64,000 nt of DNA from NCBI GenBank assembly GCA_958450365.1, contig CAUEEP010000887.1:712516-776515 (forward strand). The letters run 5' to 3'. The notes below the pieces were generated by a model, which saw only the letters and a list, made by a program, of their open reading frames with translations, did not search any database and had not been told where the DNA came from. Shown here in pieces: positions 29,806-41,601 of the stretch. Source of the DNA: Mesorhabditis belari. Taxonomy: Eukaryota; Nematoda; Chromadorea; Rhabditida; Rhabditidae. Every line of letters starts with the position of its first letter. Position 1 is the first letter of the stretch. The position numbers were made by a program, and so were the translations under genes.

Positions 29806-30955
29806 GAGGTTTTTCGATCAACGTACTTCATTCGGAGAATTTGCGGCAACGTGATAGCTATTTTTGAAGTGTTTGGCTTGGATTGACAAGAATTTGTTGA
29901 AAAGCAGCTTTAAACAGCTTTTGTCTAGAAATATTTGAACAGTTTTTACTTACAAATCCTCCTGGAAATGCCCAATTCATCGTTACTAGAAAAAACAAAA
30001 AATTTCGACTCAACTGGATCTGGATTAAGGGCTTAACGGATTTTTAATGACTACCTTTTGACACTTCTATATCTCCTCAATCTATCTCTTATAATAAAAC
30101 TCTTATAAATCCAATCGATTCCAAAATGTTCAGCCGACGCTTTGATCGAAACGTTCTTGTCCATCTTTGCAGCTGCAGCTGCAGTTTTGTTTTTGTCTTG
30201 ATAGTTTTTCTTTTTATCTCTCCTTTTTCTGTCCATAGTTTCGCTATCATCTTCTCGTTCTTCTTCCGTATCGATGTTAAAATGCTCCCGACTTTCTTCA
30301 AAATGTTTGTCAAGAGCGTCGTCGCGTTGTCACGTTCAAAACAGCTCTAACTCTAGCTCATTTTCTTATCGCATTCAAAACAGCTCTAGCTCTAGTTCGT
30401 TTTCTTGTCGCCTTTGAAACAGCTGTAGCTCTAGCTCTAGCTCGTTGTCTGGCCGCCTTTGAAACAACTCTATCTCTAGCGCATTGTCTTGTCGCATTCA
30501 AAACAACTCTATCTCTAGCTCGTCGCCTCGTGGCGTTCAAAACAGCTCTAGCTCCAGCTCATTGCCTTGTCGCACTCGAAACAACTCTATCTCTAGCTCG
30601 TCGCCTCGTGGCGTTCAAAACAGCTCTAGCTCCAGCTCATTGCCTTGTCGCACTCGAAACAACTCTATCTCTAGCTCGTCGCCTCGTCGCATTCAAAACA
30701 ACTCTAACTCGTCAACAATTTCACTCATCGTACCCGAAAATTATGTACTAAAAGTACAAAAATCTATAATTTGCAAAACTTTCCAATAAACTAAACTCAA
30801 ATTTGGCATCGAAAATCTCGTTTTATTTTATAAACCGTTGTCGCTCTCATTCACAAACTGACGTCAAAGTGCTCATTTTATCAAGAAAAAGCATTTTATT
30901 TCTCAAAAATCCCCAAGGAATCATTAAATCTTTGTTTTCTTTCAAAAAAAAAGAA
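29806..30955 (-). mobile_element. Dispersed repeat, copy B (inverted, longest)
   Basis: The minus strand repeats copy A (4955-5715) from AGATGGACAAGAACGTTTCG through TGAAGTACGTTGATCGAAAA. It adds a minisatellite (30340-30710, about nine units starting CTCTAGCTCGTCGCCTCGTC) and a further 240 bp found again at 40430-40665. The coding frame [11 protein letters not shown] is broken. Confidence 0.7.
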
Positions 30956-31109
30956 AGTTTTGCTCAAACTTTGCGCAAATTACCGCCTTTGCGGCTAATT
31001 ATTATAGAACAGCTAATTATTCGAAGCTTTGAGGAGAAGAATTTCCAATTTCCAATATTAACTTGAGTTGAAATTTTATTGAAATTGAAAACTCACAGCT
31101 TTCCCCAGA

Positions 31110-34100
31110 ATGCACCTTGTCTACAGCTTGGCATATGTGATTTTTCGACTTTGTCTGGCTTTTGCCGATTTATCCTTTTCCATTTACTCGATTTGGATGA
31201 CATGCAGACGATGGAGTTATTTGCATAGAAATTTTCGGTGAGAAAAAGATTTTGATTGGATTCGTTTTTGATCACAAAGCTGATCACAAGCCAACACTAA
31301 GCTTTGACTTCTTTTAGCTTTTGCCAGCATCTCTAGATCTGGCTCTGGCTCTAGCTCTATCTTTTAGTCATAGCAAAATTTTGGTTTAACTTTGCTATCG
31401 TTTGCAGTATACATTCCAAAACGAGAGTTGTTTCAAAGACAAATTTTCGGTTGTTTCAAAGACAACTAGGGCAGCTAGGCCAACTAGGGCAGCTAGGCCA
31501 ACTAGGGCCAAGCTAGGCCAACTAGCTGGGCCAAGCTAGGCCAACTAGGCCAAGCTAGGCCAACTAGGCCAAGCTAGGCCAACTAGGCCAAGCTAGGCCA
31601 ACTAGGCCAAGCTAGGCCAACTAGGCCAAGCTAGGCCAACTAGGCCAACTAGGCCAAGCTAGGCCAACTAGGCCAAGCTAGGCCAAGCTAGGCCAACTAG
31701 GCCAAGCTACGGCCAAGCTAGGCCAACTAGGCCAACTAGGCCAAGCTAGTCCAACTAGGCCAAGCTCTAGCCTTCTAAGAAAATCCGTAATCTAAATCTA
31801 AGCTATCAACTCATCTGAATCTCATCCATCAAAATCTCATTCAGATGCCTTGTTTGCTCAACTTGTACCTCGTGCCTTATTGTTTCCGGTTCACTTATTT
31901 TATTCCTAATTGGTCAAATTTTCGATTCCCATTTTTTAATAGTAAGTTTTACTCATAAGAGAGAAAAGTTTTGATGACAAAGCTGATGAACAAAGCCAAC
32001 ACCAAGCTTTAACTTCTTTTTGTCTTTTGCCCGCATCTCTAGATCAAGTATGAAAATTTTTCATTGAATTTGAATGGATAAAGTTTGAGAAAACTTTTTC
32101 CATTCAAATTCAATGACGTTTTCTTATAAAATAAGGCAATGAAACTGATTTTAATGTTTCCAAATCTTCTCTACTAGATTATAATTTGAAAAATTGTCTG
32201 TCTGTTTGTTTGTTTGTTTGTTTGTTTGTTTGTTTGTTTGTTTGTTTGTTTTTTTGTCATTTATTTCTTCAGTTTACCAGGTTTTCATTTGTGATCTCCA
32301 TAGTCGCCAAAATACCGAAATTGGGTTCCAATTTGTGTCCCAGAGTTGACGAAAAAGCTCACAACGTGACGCTAGCTTAAAGATGAATTTGGGAAAAGTG
32401 TATCAAATCAAAAGTGTCAAATCAAAAGTGTCAAATCAAAAACTTATTCAAAAACTATGAAAGTGTGATAGCCATAGCGGAAAAAAGGCGCTTGGAGTCG
32501 AGAAAGTTTAGTGACAAAATTTTGAGGGGATGGCGCTGAACAGATTGAAGAAAGTCGTCTCAGAAAAGGAAACAGAAAAACCTCATTCTTGTGCCTCTTC
32601 CACCCTCTTCCCTCCAGGGAAATACCTCCACATTTTCCTTTTTTCACACGATTGAAGAAAGTCGTCTCGGAAAGTCGTCTCAGAAAGTCTTCAACAACTT
32701 TTTTGTATACTAGCAAATACTATCAAATATCAAATTTTGTTTCAAATCAAATCACGTCCATCCAAATCAATGGTAGTATCTTGTAGAGCAAGGATCTGCC
32801 TCTAACCAAGAATAATCGAAGGAGTTTAAATTAAGTGGATTTCAGTGATTATCTGGCATTTCTTCCAGTCAGCTTTTTGTTTCATTCACAATCTAACTTT
32901 AAACTTAATCTTGGCGCTATCTACCTAGCTACCTTGGCGCTATCGACCTAGCTATCTTGGCGCTATCTATCTAGCTATCTTGGCGCTATCTACCTAGCTA
33001 TCTTGGCGCTATCTATCTAGCTATCTTGGCGCTATCTACCTAGCTATCTTGGCGCTATCTATCTAGCTATCTTGGCGCCATCTATCTAGCTATCTTGGCG
33101 CTCAGTTGTTAGTTTAAAATAGTTTTGGTATGATTAGACTCGTCATGTCTTCCTCTGTCGATTGATACAAAAACCCCGTCCATCCAAACCAATGGTAGTA
33201 TCTTGTAGAGCAAGCAAGCAAGTACGCAAGGTTTGCCTCTAAAATTGACTAAACCAAGAATAATCGAAGGAGTTTAAATCAAGTGGATTTCAGTGATTAT
33301 CTGGCATTTGTTCCAGTCAGCTTTTTGCTTCATTCACAATCTAACTTTAAACTCAAATATCTTGGCGCTCAGTTGCTGGTTGAAAATAGTTTTGGTATGA
33401 TTAGACTCCTCATGTCTTCCTCTATCGATTGATACAAAAATCATTTCAATCCAATCAACGAGAGAGAAATAACAAGAAATCATAGTTGTTGCAATAGTTT
33501 TGGTAGGTAGGTAGATTTCAGAGGGTATCTGGCATTTGTTCCCGTCAGCTATTTGCTTGATTGACAATCTAACTTTAAACTCGAATATCTTGGCGCTCAG
33601 TTGCTGGTTTAAAATAATTTTGGTAGGATTAGACCCCTCATGTCTTCCTCTATCGATTGATACAAAAATCATTTCAATCCAATCAACGAGAGAGTAATAA
33701 CAAGAAATCATAGTTGTTGCAATAATTTTCGGAAACTCTGTAAAACGTCTAACTAGAGTTAACCGGGGGAGAAGGCGGTTGAGTAGCCAAATATTGAAAA
33801 TATCTTTCAACTTCTTACGTTTTTGATCTCAAATGTGTAAATTTCTGGAAATAAATAAACTGACGGGAGTTTAGGAAAGAATGAAGAAAGCGAAGAGTTT
33901 TGTATGCAATTGTACGCACTTGCACGCAAGTGTACGCCATTGTACGCAAGTGTACGCCATTGTACGCAATTGTACGCAATTGTACGCAATTGTATGCAAT
34001 TGTACACAATTGTACGCCATTGTACGCAATTGTACGCATTTGTACGCAATTGTGCGCAATTGTACGCCAGTGTACGCAATTGTACGCAATTGTACGCCAT

Positions 34101-37100
34101 TGTACGCAAGTGTACGCCATTGTACGCAATTGTACGCAATTGTACGCAAGTGTACGCCATTGTACGCAATTGTACGCCATTGTACGCAATTGTACGCAAT
34201 TGTACGCAAGTGTACGCCATTGTATGCAATTGTACACAATTGTACGCAATTTGGTAATTGGTAATTCCGAAGGTTAATGCAGATTTTCGAAAAGCAGCTT
34301 CAAATCAGCTTCAAATCAGCATCAATCAATCAATCAATCACTCAATCAGCTTAGCTTCAAATCAAAAGTGTTTTACTTGCTAGGAATATCCGTGTTTTAC
34401 GTATTTCTTCGGGATTTACGCGGACGCTTTCTCGACTTTTTTAATCACAATCGAGCGTGGAGTGGCTACAGTACAAGCGAAAGATTATGAGGCAAAGAAG
34501 AGGAATCTTTACCTCAATTTTTTCTTATTTCTCCTGCCGGTCAGTTTTTCTAGTTCCAGTTTTTCAGAAAGAGTATGTTTCTAAGCTTTCAAAGTACAAG
34601 AGCTTTTGAGCTCATGTACTTTGAATAAGCTTTATTCAAAGCACTCAGTTCTCCTGCAGCGGGCTCTTCATCTGGATCTACTACTCGGAAATCAGTAAGT
34701 TTTTTTGTTTAAATTATTCGTATTGTAATGAGCTCTTGATATCATAGAATGATTTTTGTTAAAACCGAAAACTTTCAAGATTTAGTTCCGTTTGCTGACG
34801 TGATTAGCAGTGTCCTTTTTGCGATGATCGCTCTTGGTTGTCTTATGGTTGGAATTTTTAAGCTTTCACGATAATTTTTTAGATTTAAGTGCTTTAGAAT
34901 TAGTTATTTGTTAGAGTTTTCTAATTGGTTTTCCAGGAAAGCCTCGTCCTCTACTTTCACAACAAGAAAGCGTTGAGCACAAGGAATGAGAAACATTTGA
35001 CGTTGTCTGCTAAGTGAGTGTTCAGCTAAACGAACGACTGTAGGCCAGGGTTAGAAGGGATCCAAGCCTGGTTTTTGGCGAGGCTTGGGCTTGGGCTTGG
35101 GGTTAGGCTCAGGCTCAGGCTCAGGCCCAGGCTTAGGCTCAGGCTCAGGCTTAGGCTTAGCCCTAGGCTTAAGCTTAGGCTCAGGCTCAGGCTCAGGCTT
35201 AGGTTTAGGCTTGGGATTGGGCTTGGGCTTAGGCTTAGTCTCAGGCTTAGGCTTAGGCTTAGGCTTAGGCTTAGGCTTAGGCTTAGGCTTAGGCTTAGGC
35301 TTAGGCGGCCCAGGTTTAGGCTCAGGCTCAGGCTTAGGCTTAGGCTTAGGCTTAGGCTTAGGCTTAGGCTTAGGCTTAGACTTAGGCTTAGACTTAGGCT
35401 CAGGCTTAGGCTTAGGCTTAGGCCTATGCTTAGGCCTGGGCTTAGGCTTTGGCTTGCAGTTAGTGCGAAGGCTAGCGTCTCGCACTAAGTCTATTTGGGT
35501 TTGGGCTGAACCCCCATTTTCTAGAGCTCAACCAGTTTAGGCTTGGGCTTGGGCTTAGGTTTTTGCCTGTCTTAGTCTTTGAAGCAGCCTTGTCACTCGA
35601 CGAGTCACTGACTCAATAATCTCAATAAAGCTCATTCTTTTCAGATTTCAATACTCTGAAAACTTTTCCTTATCGAAAACTTTCCTCTTCGTCGCTGCAA
35701 ACGATTTACTAACCTGGGTGATTCTATCAATTCTCTATTATTTCGCTTCACTTTTACAAAATGGAACGACATTATTAGCTTCGTATGACAATTGGATCAT
35801 GGATCTTTGTGATTCGGTGAGTGATTGATTGAGCAAAAGCATATCGCTAAGCTTTGGCTGGCTGAATTACCCAATGACCTTTATTCCAAGGATTTTCTTC
35901 AAACAAAAAGCTCTAAACTGACTTGCCCCAATAAACTCTTTCAAATCCAACTATTTCCAAGAAAAGTCGTTTATATTATCATACTTGACTGGTTTTAAGT
36001 AAAAATTTCTTTAAAAAGCACAAAATCATTTTCGAAAAAGGCTGATTCGATTGTTCTTTGAGTATATTGAGCCCTAGTTCCAACCGGACAACTGAATATC
36101 TTATTGATTAAGCTTGCTTTATTCTAAAAAAGGTATGGGATCTGGTATTGATATTGAATTCTTGCAAAAATCGTTGTTGGGTTGTTAAAGGACTACTTAG
36201 AGCAACTATTTACTTGGTTTTTGTACTTTTCTGTGATCAAACAGACCAAATTTCTTTTATTCATTGATGAAAACTTGACACTAATTAACCCAATAACTCT
36301 TGAAGCCCAATAGCTCTTGAAGCCCAATAGCTCTTGAAGCCCAATAGCTCTTGAAGCCCAATAGCTCTTGAAGCCCAATAGCTCTTGAAGCCCAATAGCT
36401 CTTAAGCCCAATAGCTCTTGAAGCCCAATAGCCTTGAAGCCCAATAGCTCTTGAAGCCCAATAGCTCTTGAAGCCCAATAGCTCTTGAAGCCCAATAGCT
36501 CTTGAAGCCCAATAGCTCTTGAAGCCCAATAGCTCTTGAAGCCCAATAGCTCTTGAAGCCCAATAGCTCTTGAAGCCCAATAGCTCAATAGCGCTAGAAT
36601 CAAATTTCAGCTCTGAAAGCTTAACGAGAATTTGTAAAAAACTCAATTTATTCAACCTCTTCTATTTCTAGGCAAACGACAGCGAAAGAGGCAATAAAAA
36701 GTCACTTCAAGTGGTTAACATTAGGCGTATTGATGCGTTTCTTGTGTTGAGCTCTAAATCTAATGATCTATTGGTAAATAATTGCAATCTATTGAAATCT
36801 ATCGATTAAACCTGTATATTTTTGAACAATTTCCACACGAAGAGCACAAAATTCCAATTTTTAGCTAAAAACAAGCTTTCAATTCACCATTCCTGTATCT
36901 TTTCCCGGAAAAAAAACCAAACGATTTCCAGACTTGAACACCTTAAACCTTTCTTTTTTGAATTGAGTTCATCTATTCCATTTTAGAGTCTATTTTAGAG
37001 TCCATCTCAATCTCTATTTCATCTTAGAGTCGATTTTAGAATCCATCTCAATCTCTATTCCATTTTGGAGTCCATTTCCATCTCCATTCTATTTCCCTGA

Positions 37101-37427
37101 GCTCTTTTTAAGTGTGATTTCAAGTACTCGAGAATCTTAGCTGGTAAAAAATCGCTGGTAAAACGTTCAAAGTGATTCACCGGGTGAAGACAAAAATGCA
37201 AGATTTAAATCTAACTCAAGTTATGCAAAAGATTCCATCAAAATCTTTAGGTTTACCTCGAGAAATGTTTCGTTTTCTATATGGCTCTCTATTTCTCACA
37301 TCGTAAATATGTGCGTCGATCGAATCGCGTTCGCCCGGAGCCCTTAAAAATCACCTCGCATCTTCACTTTGGCTCGCTGAAAGACTCGTGGGAGAATCGA
37401 ATTGATCGACGTTTTTCGTATCGATGA
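31110..37427 (+). CDS. Seven-transmembrane chemoreceptor, Sre-like (gene 1)
   Basis: Exons: 31110-31237, 31845-31941, 34384-34539, 34649-34694, 34786-34847, 34937-35013, 35645-35816, 37251-37427; 304 residues plus TGA, all phases consistent. The ATG is one base after a TTTCCCCAG acceptor, a likely trans-splice site. Seven hydrophobic segments are visible: exon 1 (ends YLHRNFR), exon 2 ([17 protein letters not shown]), exon 3 with [15 protein letters not shown] after TM3, exons 3-4 ([20 protein letters not shown]), exon 5, exon 7 ([20 protein letters not shown]) and exon 8 ([15 protein letters not shown]). HxNF, ERxxAT...YE and LSxKFQYSEN are hallmarks of nematode Sre receptors, plasma-membrane chemosensory GPCR-like proteins. 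An optional 42-bp mini-exon (36672-36713, [14 protein letters not shown]) would stay in frame between exons 7 and 8. Confidence 0.8.
31475..31770. repeat. 19-bp minisatellite AGGCCAACTAGGCCAAGCT
   Basis: About fifteen units in intron 1 of chemoreceptor gene 1. Confidence 0.95.
32186..32254. repeat. (TTTG)n microsatellite
   Basis: Sixteen TTTG units after CTGTCTG. Confidence 0.95.
32757..33745. repeat. Tandem segmental duplication, three diverged units
   Basis: Blocks carrying AATGGTAGTATCTTGTAGAG, ATTATCTGGCATTTCTTCCAG, ACAATCTAACTTTAAACT, CTTGGCGCT and TTAGACTCGTCATGTCTTCC occur from 32757, 33178 and about 33515. The first holds an extra 23-bp array (32925-33100, CTTGGCGCTATCTATCTAG). A 158-codon minus-strand ORF crosses two units and itself contains the duplication; it has no recognisable domain and lies in an intron. 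Confidence 0.85.
33903..34252. repeat. 10-bp array GTACGCAATT / GTACGCCATT
   Basis: About 35 units of GTACGCAATT with GTACGCCATT and GTACGCAAGT variants. The period of 10 leaves no stops in six frames, giving six artefact ORFs. Confidence 0.95.
35079..35575 (+). repeat. Telomere-like module, copy B
   Basis: (TTAGGC)n with CTCAGGC and TTGGGC variants to 35450, then the hairpin AGTTAGTGCGA (35459-35469) against TCGCACTAAGT (35480-35490), then CTATTTGGGTTTGGGCTGAA and CCCCCAT, then a short (TTAGGC/TTGGGC) tail and TTTTTGCCTGTCTTAG. It lies in intron 6 of chemoreceptor gene 1. Confidence 0.9.
36292..36592. repeat. 17-bp array CTTGAAGCCCAATAGCT
   Basis: Seventeen or so nearly identical units in the last intron of chemoreceptor gene 1; frame slips (CTTAAGCCC, CCTTGAAG) mark single-base indels. 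Confidence 0.95.
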
Positions 37428-37544
37428 TTAGAGCTAAACTTGTTCTATGAAAACCTTATCAAAACCAAAACCAAAGCTTATCAAAAGCAGAACTTAAACT
37501 CTATCAAAACTAAAACAAAGCAAAAAACAAAGCCAAAAACAAAG

Positions 37545-37828
37545 CCAAAAACCAAAACCAAAACCAAAACCTTTTATGATTTTGATAAGTTTTCATAGCT
37601 TAAGTCTAATTAGAACTCGTTTTTATATAAATTTTTTCATTTCACTAATAAATCTGTGATTCTAGCTCAGAGTTTTATTAAAAGATAAAGCAAAAAAAGA
37701 AAATGTGAAAAACAGGTTTACTTTCTTGGAGATAAACTTTATTTATAAACAAATTAATTAAAATTTTAGTCAAAATTGTAATCTGTTCTTGAAAACTGAA
37801 CCTTAACATCTCATCTTATCACCAAAAA
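37545..37828. repeat. AT-rich duplicated segment, copy 1 of 3
   Basis: CCTTTTATGATTTTGATAAG through TTCTAGCTCAGAGTTTTAT, AACAGGTTTACTTTCTT and TTGTAATCTG recurs at 38686-38880 and 39403-39722. Copies 1 and 3 keep the uninterrupted TTCTAGCTCAGAG site where a mariner sits in copy 2. Confidence 0.85.
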
Positions 37829-38685
37829 ATCGTCGAGCTTGGTTGGAAACTTCTGCTCCACGCACCTTATAGTCCGGACCTGGCCCCATCAGATTATTTT
37901 TTGTTTCGGTCGTTGAAGAGTTTTCTTATGGGAGAAAAGTTCGAGAATCATGCACAGATCAAAAAAAGGCAGTCGACACTTATTTTGGCTCGAATTTCTC
38001 CCTCCCGATTTTTTTGAGGATGTGACATTGAAGTTTTTGGGGAAGACAGCATCAGCGAAAGACAATGCCAAATATGGTTTCAGCGGTTAAAAGATGGAAA
38101 TGAAAGTCTCAAAGACGAGGAACGGTCTGGACGACCCCAAGAGATTTCCTTGAGGATTTGCTTGATGCCATTGAACACAATCCAACCCTTCCCACTCGAA
38201 ACTGTCACCGCTGATCTTTATTCAAAAAAGTTGATGAGAGTTAACGAGGCTTTAAAGAAATTGGGCGTTGAAACATCAGAATTGCTATTTTTGCATGATA
38301 ATGCAAAACCTCACACTGCAAAAATCACTCACCAAAAAATCGACGAGCTTGGTTGGAAACTTCTGCTCCACGCACCTTATAGTCCGGACCTGGCCCCATC
38401 AGATTATTTTTTGTTTCGGTCGTTGAAGAGTTTTCTTATGGGAGAAAAGTTCGAGAATCATGCACAGATCAAAAAAGGCTTTCGACACTTATTTTGGCTC
38501 GAAAACTCCCCATTTTTTTGAGGATGGGACGAGGGAATTGCGACGAAGATGGGAACAAGTTATCAATAATAATGGAGAATATCTCATCGATCGATGTGCG
38601 TTTTTTTTATGTTTTTAGCAATAAACAGTTTTGTGACAGAAATCGAAAAAACAGAAACCTTACTTTTTCCTCAACCTAATAGCTC
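37829..38685 (+). pseudogene. Rearranged mariner transposase pseudogene
   Basis: The C-terminal segment (IDELGWKLLLHAPYSPDLAP through GEKFENHAQIK) appears at 37829-38008 and again at 38333-38512. Between the two copies lie an N-terminal helix-turn-helix fragment (SISERQCQIWFQRL, DGNESLKDEERSGRPQ) and a HDNAKPHTAK segment. The right end reads CCTCAACCTAA and then TA, a normal mariner terminus. Frame breaks and the order C-N-C make it inactive. Confidence 0.8.
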
Positions 38686-38883
38686 AGAGTTTTATCAAAA
38701 CATAAAAAAAAACAAAAAATTGTGAAAAACAGGTTTACTTTCTTCGAGCTAAACTTTATTTATAAACAAATCAATTCAAATTTTAATCAAAATTGTAATC
38801 TGATCTTGAAAACTGAACTTTAACCTCTTGAAAAGTCTCTAAAAACGGAAAACAGCGAGCAAATTTGAGTGAAAGAAGGTAAG
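38686..38883. repeat. AT-rich duplicated segment, copy 2 of 3
   Basis: Begins at AGCTCAGAGTTTTATC directly after the mariner TA and runs to GTGAAAGAAGG, where a TTAGGC array begins. Confidence 0.85.
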
Positions 38884-39312
38884 AAAAGGTCAGGCTTAGG
38901 CTTAAGCTTAGGCTTAAGCTTGGACTTAGGCTTGGGTTTAGGCCTGGGCTTAGGCTTAGGTTTGGGCTTAGGTTTGGGCTTAGGCTTGGGTTTAGGCTTG
39001 GGGTTAGGCTTGGGGTTAGGCTTGGGGTTAGGCTTGGGGTTAGGCTTGGGGTTAGGCTTGGACTTAGGCTTAGGTTTGGGCTTAGGCTTGGGCTTAGGCT
39101 TGGGTTTAGGCTTGGGGTTAGGCTTGGGGTTAGGCTTGGACTTAGGCTTGGGTTTAGGCCTGGGCTTAGGTTTAGGCTTAGGCTTAGGCTTAGGCTTAGG
39201 CTTAGGCTTAGGCTTAGGCTTGGGGTTAGGCTTGGGGTTAGGCTTGGGGTTAGGCTTTAGGGTTAGGCTTAGGTTTTTGCCTATCTTTGCCTTTAAAGCA
39301 GCCATATCAGTC
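38884..39312 (+). repeat. Telomere-like TTAGGC/TTGGGG array D
   Basis: Units TTAGGC, TTGGGC, TTGGGGTTAGGC to 39270, then TTAGGTTTTTGCCTATCTTT and GCCTTTAAAGCAGCC, which match the 3' edge of copy B (35553-35600). The hairpin core of copies A-C is absent here. Confidence 0.9.
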
Positions 39313-39402
39313 AAGAAGTTATAGTTTAGTTTTTGTTTGAAAAACTCTTTTTAAAAGCTCGATGCCGCCATTTCATACTTCTCAATTCAATAAAACTTTT
39401 TC

Positions 39403-39722
39403 AAAATCCAAACCAAAACCAAAACCTTTTATGATTTTGATAAGTTTTTCATAGCTTAAGTCTAATAAGAACTCGTTTTTATATAAATTTTCCCATTTCA
39501 CTAATAAATCTGTGATTCTAGCTCAGAGTTTTATCAAAAAATAAAAAAAAACAAAAAATTGTGAAAAACAGGTTTACTTTCTTCGAGTTAAACTTTATTT
39601 ATAAACAAATCAATTAAAATTTTAATCAAAATTGTAATCTGATCTTGAAAGCTGAACTTTAACATCTTGAGAAGTCCCCAGAAACGCAAAACACAGAGAA
39701 CAAATTTGAGTGAAAAAAGGAA
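39403..39722. repeat. AT-rich duplicated segment, copy 3 of 3
   Basis: Full-length, with CCAAAACCAAAACCTTTTAT at the left and TTGAGTGAAAAAAGG at the right. From 39723 to about 40320 the sequence is AT-rich with nothing recognised. Confidence 0.85.
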
Positions 39723-40324
39723 AAAGGAAAACAAATGTGGCTAATGAATACAAAAACCGTGCTGAGAAAGGGTTCTCTGTAAGTAATAATGGCTGATTTT
39801 CTTTTAAAATTTGAAAAACTTGCTGAAAACTGGCAGAAAACTGGCTAAAAACACTGAAAATTGCTTTAAAACAATCTTATAATGAATAAAAAATCGAAAT
39901 TTATTTAAATCTCGATGTCTTTTTTTGTTTTAAGCTCCTGCTTGTGATCTATGTGCTTAAAATTGCTTAATTTTTGTTTTAATTGCCAATTTAATTGCCA
40001 ATTTCTCAATGTCTTTCATTTTCTCACATTTCTAACAATAAACTTCGCTTTTGCTGAATCTTTTGCTGAAATGAAAGCGATTTTTCATCAAATAAAGGAA
40101 ACTTGATTAACAAATTGCCTTCTACAAGTTAATTAACAGTGAAAGTTAATTAAAAAATTGCCTAAAATGTTTTCCGGAACTTCGGAAAAAAAAGACACGG
40201 GAACAAAACTTCGGAAACGATTTTTTCTTGAATAATGAATGGATTAGTCAATTCATTTAGTTAAAATAATCGATTAAGCGATTCTTTGCCTTTTCAAACT
40301 GCCGTAAATATTCTATAAGATAGC

Positions 40325-40665
40325 TATAAAATGCTCTAACTCTAGCTCGTCGCCTCCTTGCATTCAAAACAACTCTAACTCTAGCTCGTCGCCTCCTCGC
40401 ATTCAAAACAGCTCTAACTCGTCAACAATTTCACTCATCGTACCCGAAAACTATGTACTAAAAGTACAAAAATTTCTATAATTTGCAAAACTTTCCAATA
40501 AACTAAGCTCAAATTTGGCATCGAAAATCTTGTTTTATTTTATAAACCGTTGTCCCTCTCATTCACAAACTGACGTCAAAGTACTCATTTTATCAAGAAA
40601 AAGCATTTTATTTCTCAAAAATCCCTAAGGAATCATTAAATCTTTGTTTTCTTTCAAAAAAAAAG
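40325..40665 (-). repeat. Dispersed repeat, copy C (partial)
   Basis: Two minisatellite units (TCTAACTCTAGCTCGTCGCC) and the GTACCCGAAAACTATGTACT to AATCTTTGTTTTCTTTC block match 30650-30955 in the same orientation. Confidence 0.85.
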
Positions 40666-40884
40666 CCAATTACTTATTACCAAAAACGCCATTATTGCTT
40701 CTTTTTAATTTTTGTGCCAGTTTTTTTTTTTGACAGAAAACAGACGTTTTGTGTGTTGGCTGTGCGTTGAGAAATTCCTCAAAAATGCAAGCACTTTAAC
40801 GCCAAAATTGATCTTATAAATTAGGCATAGCGCAGAAAGGGCGGAGCCGACTCACTCTGCGAAAAAAGTTTTCTTTCGATTTTC

Positions 40885-41030
40885 TAGTTCTCGTTCTTTC
40901 TCGTTCTTTCTAGTTCTTTCTAGTTCTTTCTAGTTCTTTCTTGTTCTTTCTAGTTCTTTCTAGTTCTTTCTTGTTCTTTCTAGTTCTTTCTAGTTCTTTC
41001 TAGTTCTTTCTAGTTCTTTCTAGTTCTATT
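40885..41030. repeat. 11-bp array TTCTAGTTCTT
   Basis: About thirteen TTCTTTCTAG/TTCTTTCTTG units. The preceding 40700-40840 is a diverged copy of 45130-45270 (ATGCAAGCACTTTAA in both), the region upstream of chemoreceptor gene 2. Confidence 0.85.
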
Positions 41031-41289
41031 GTTTCATTTTGATTCAAGAATTGCATAGAAAGGATAGAAATTCTATAGAAAACTAATCGAAGAGCGCCTA
41101 GAGGAGTGTCGGGTAGTTTGTTGACTCTCAAATAAATGCTCATAACTTGACATCAGTAGGTTTATTTTTGTTCGTTTAAGTATCAAATTAAAGTAGAGAA
41201 GATGGGTGACGTTTTGAGATATAAAACAGAGTTTTAGCATAAACCTGTGTGCAGAAAGCGGTGATTGAAAATTGGCGAAAAATGCGGGT

Positions 41290-41420
41290 TTTTGCGTAGT
41301 ACTTTTTGGATAGTACTTTTTGGATAGTACTTTTTGGGTAGTACTTTTTGGGTAGTGCTTTTTGGGTAGTGCTTTTTGGGTAGTGCTTTTTGGGTAGTGC
41401 TTTTGCGTAGTACTTTTTGC
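41290..41420. repeat. 14-15 bp array TAGTACTTTTTGGG
   Basis: Nine units with GTAGTGC and ATAGTAC variants; the QKALPKKHYPKST ORFs on the minus strand are artefacts. Confidence 0.9.
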
Positions 41421-41601
41421 GTACGAATGGCTAAACACAATCTTTCTGGCGCACTAGAAACTCGCACTGGCACTAGCACTAACCAAAATCACTTTTAAAG
41501 CATGTACTTTATGCTCTGAATGGATGTTTTTCGATCTGGCGCACAGCTTTTGATAAAAACCCCTTTAAAATGCGTGTAAAAGTATGAAATCGATCTATCT
41601 T

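Noticed and set aside
33334..33810. 158-codon minus-strand ORF with a repeated [15 protein letters not shown] segment
   Set aside because: It spans two units of a segmental duplication within an intron; no domain, start context or splice signal supports it.
37160..37200. Copy of pseudokinase exon 6 (shared AAAGTGATTCACCGGG with 13375-13393)
   Set aside because: Only 16 identical bases, no surrounding similarity beyond weak FKVIHR wording; chance is possible in a window of this size.
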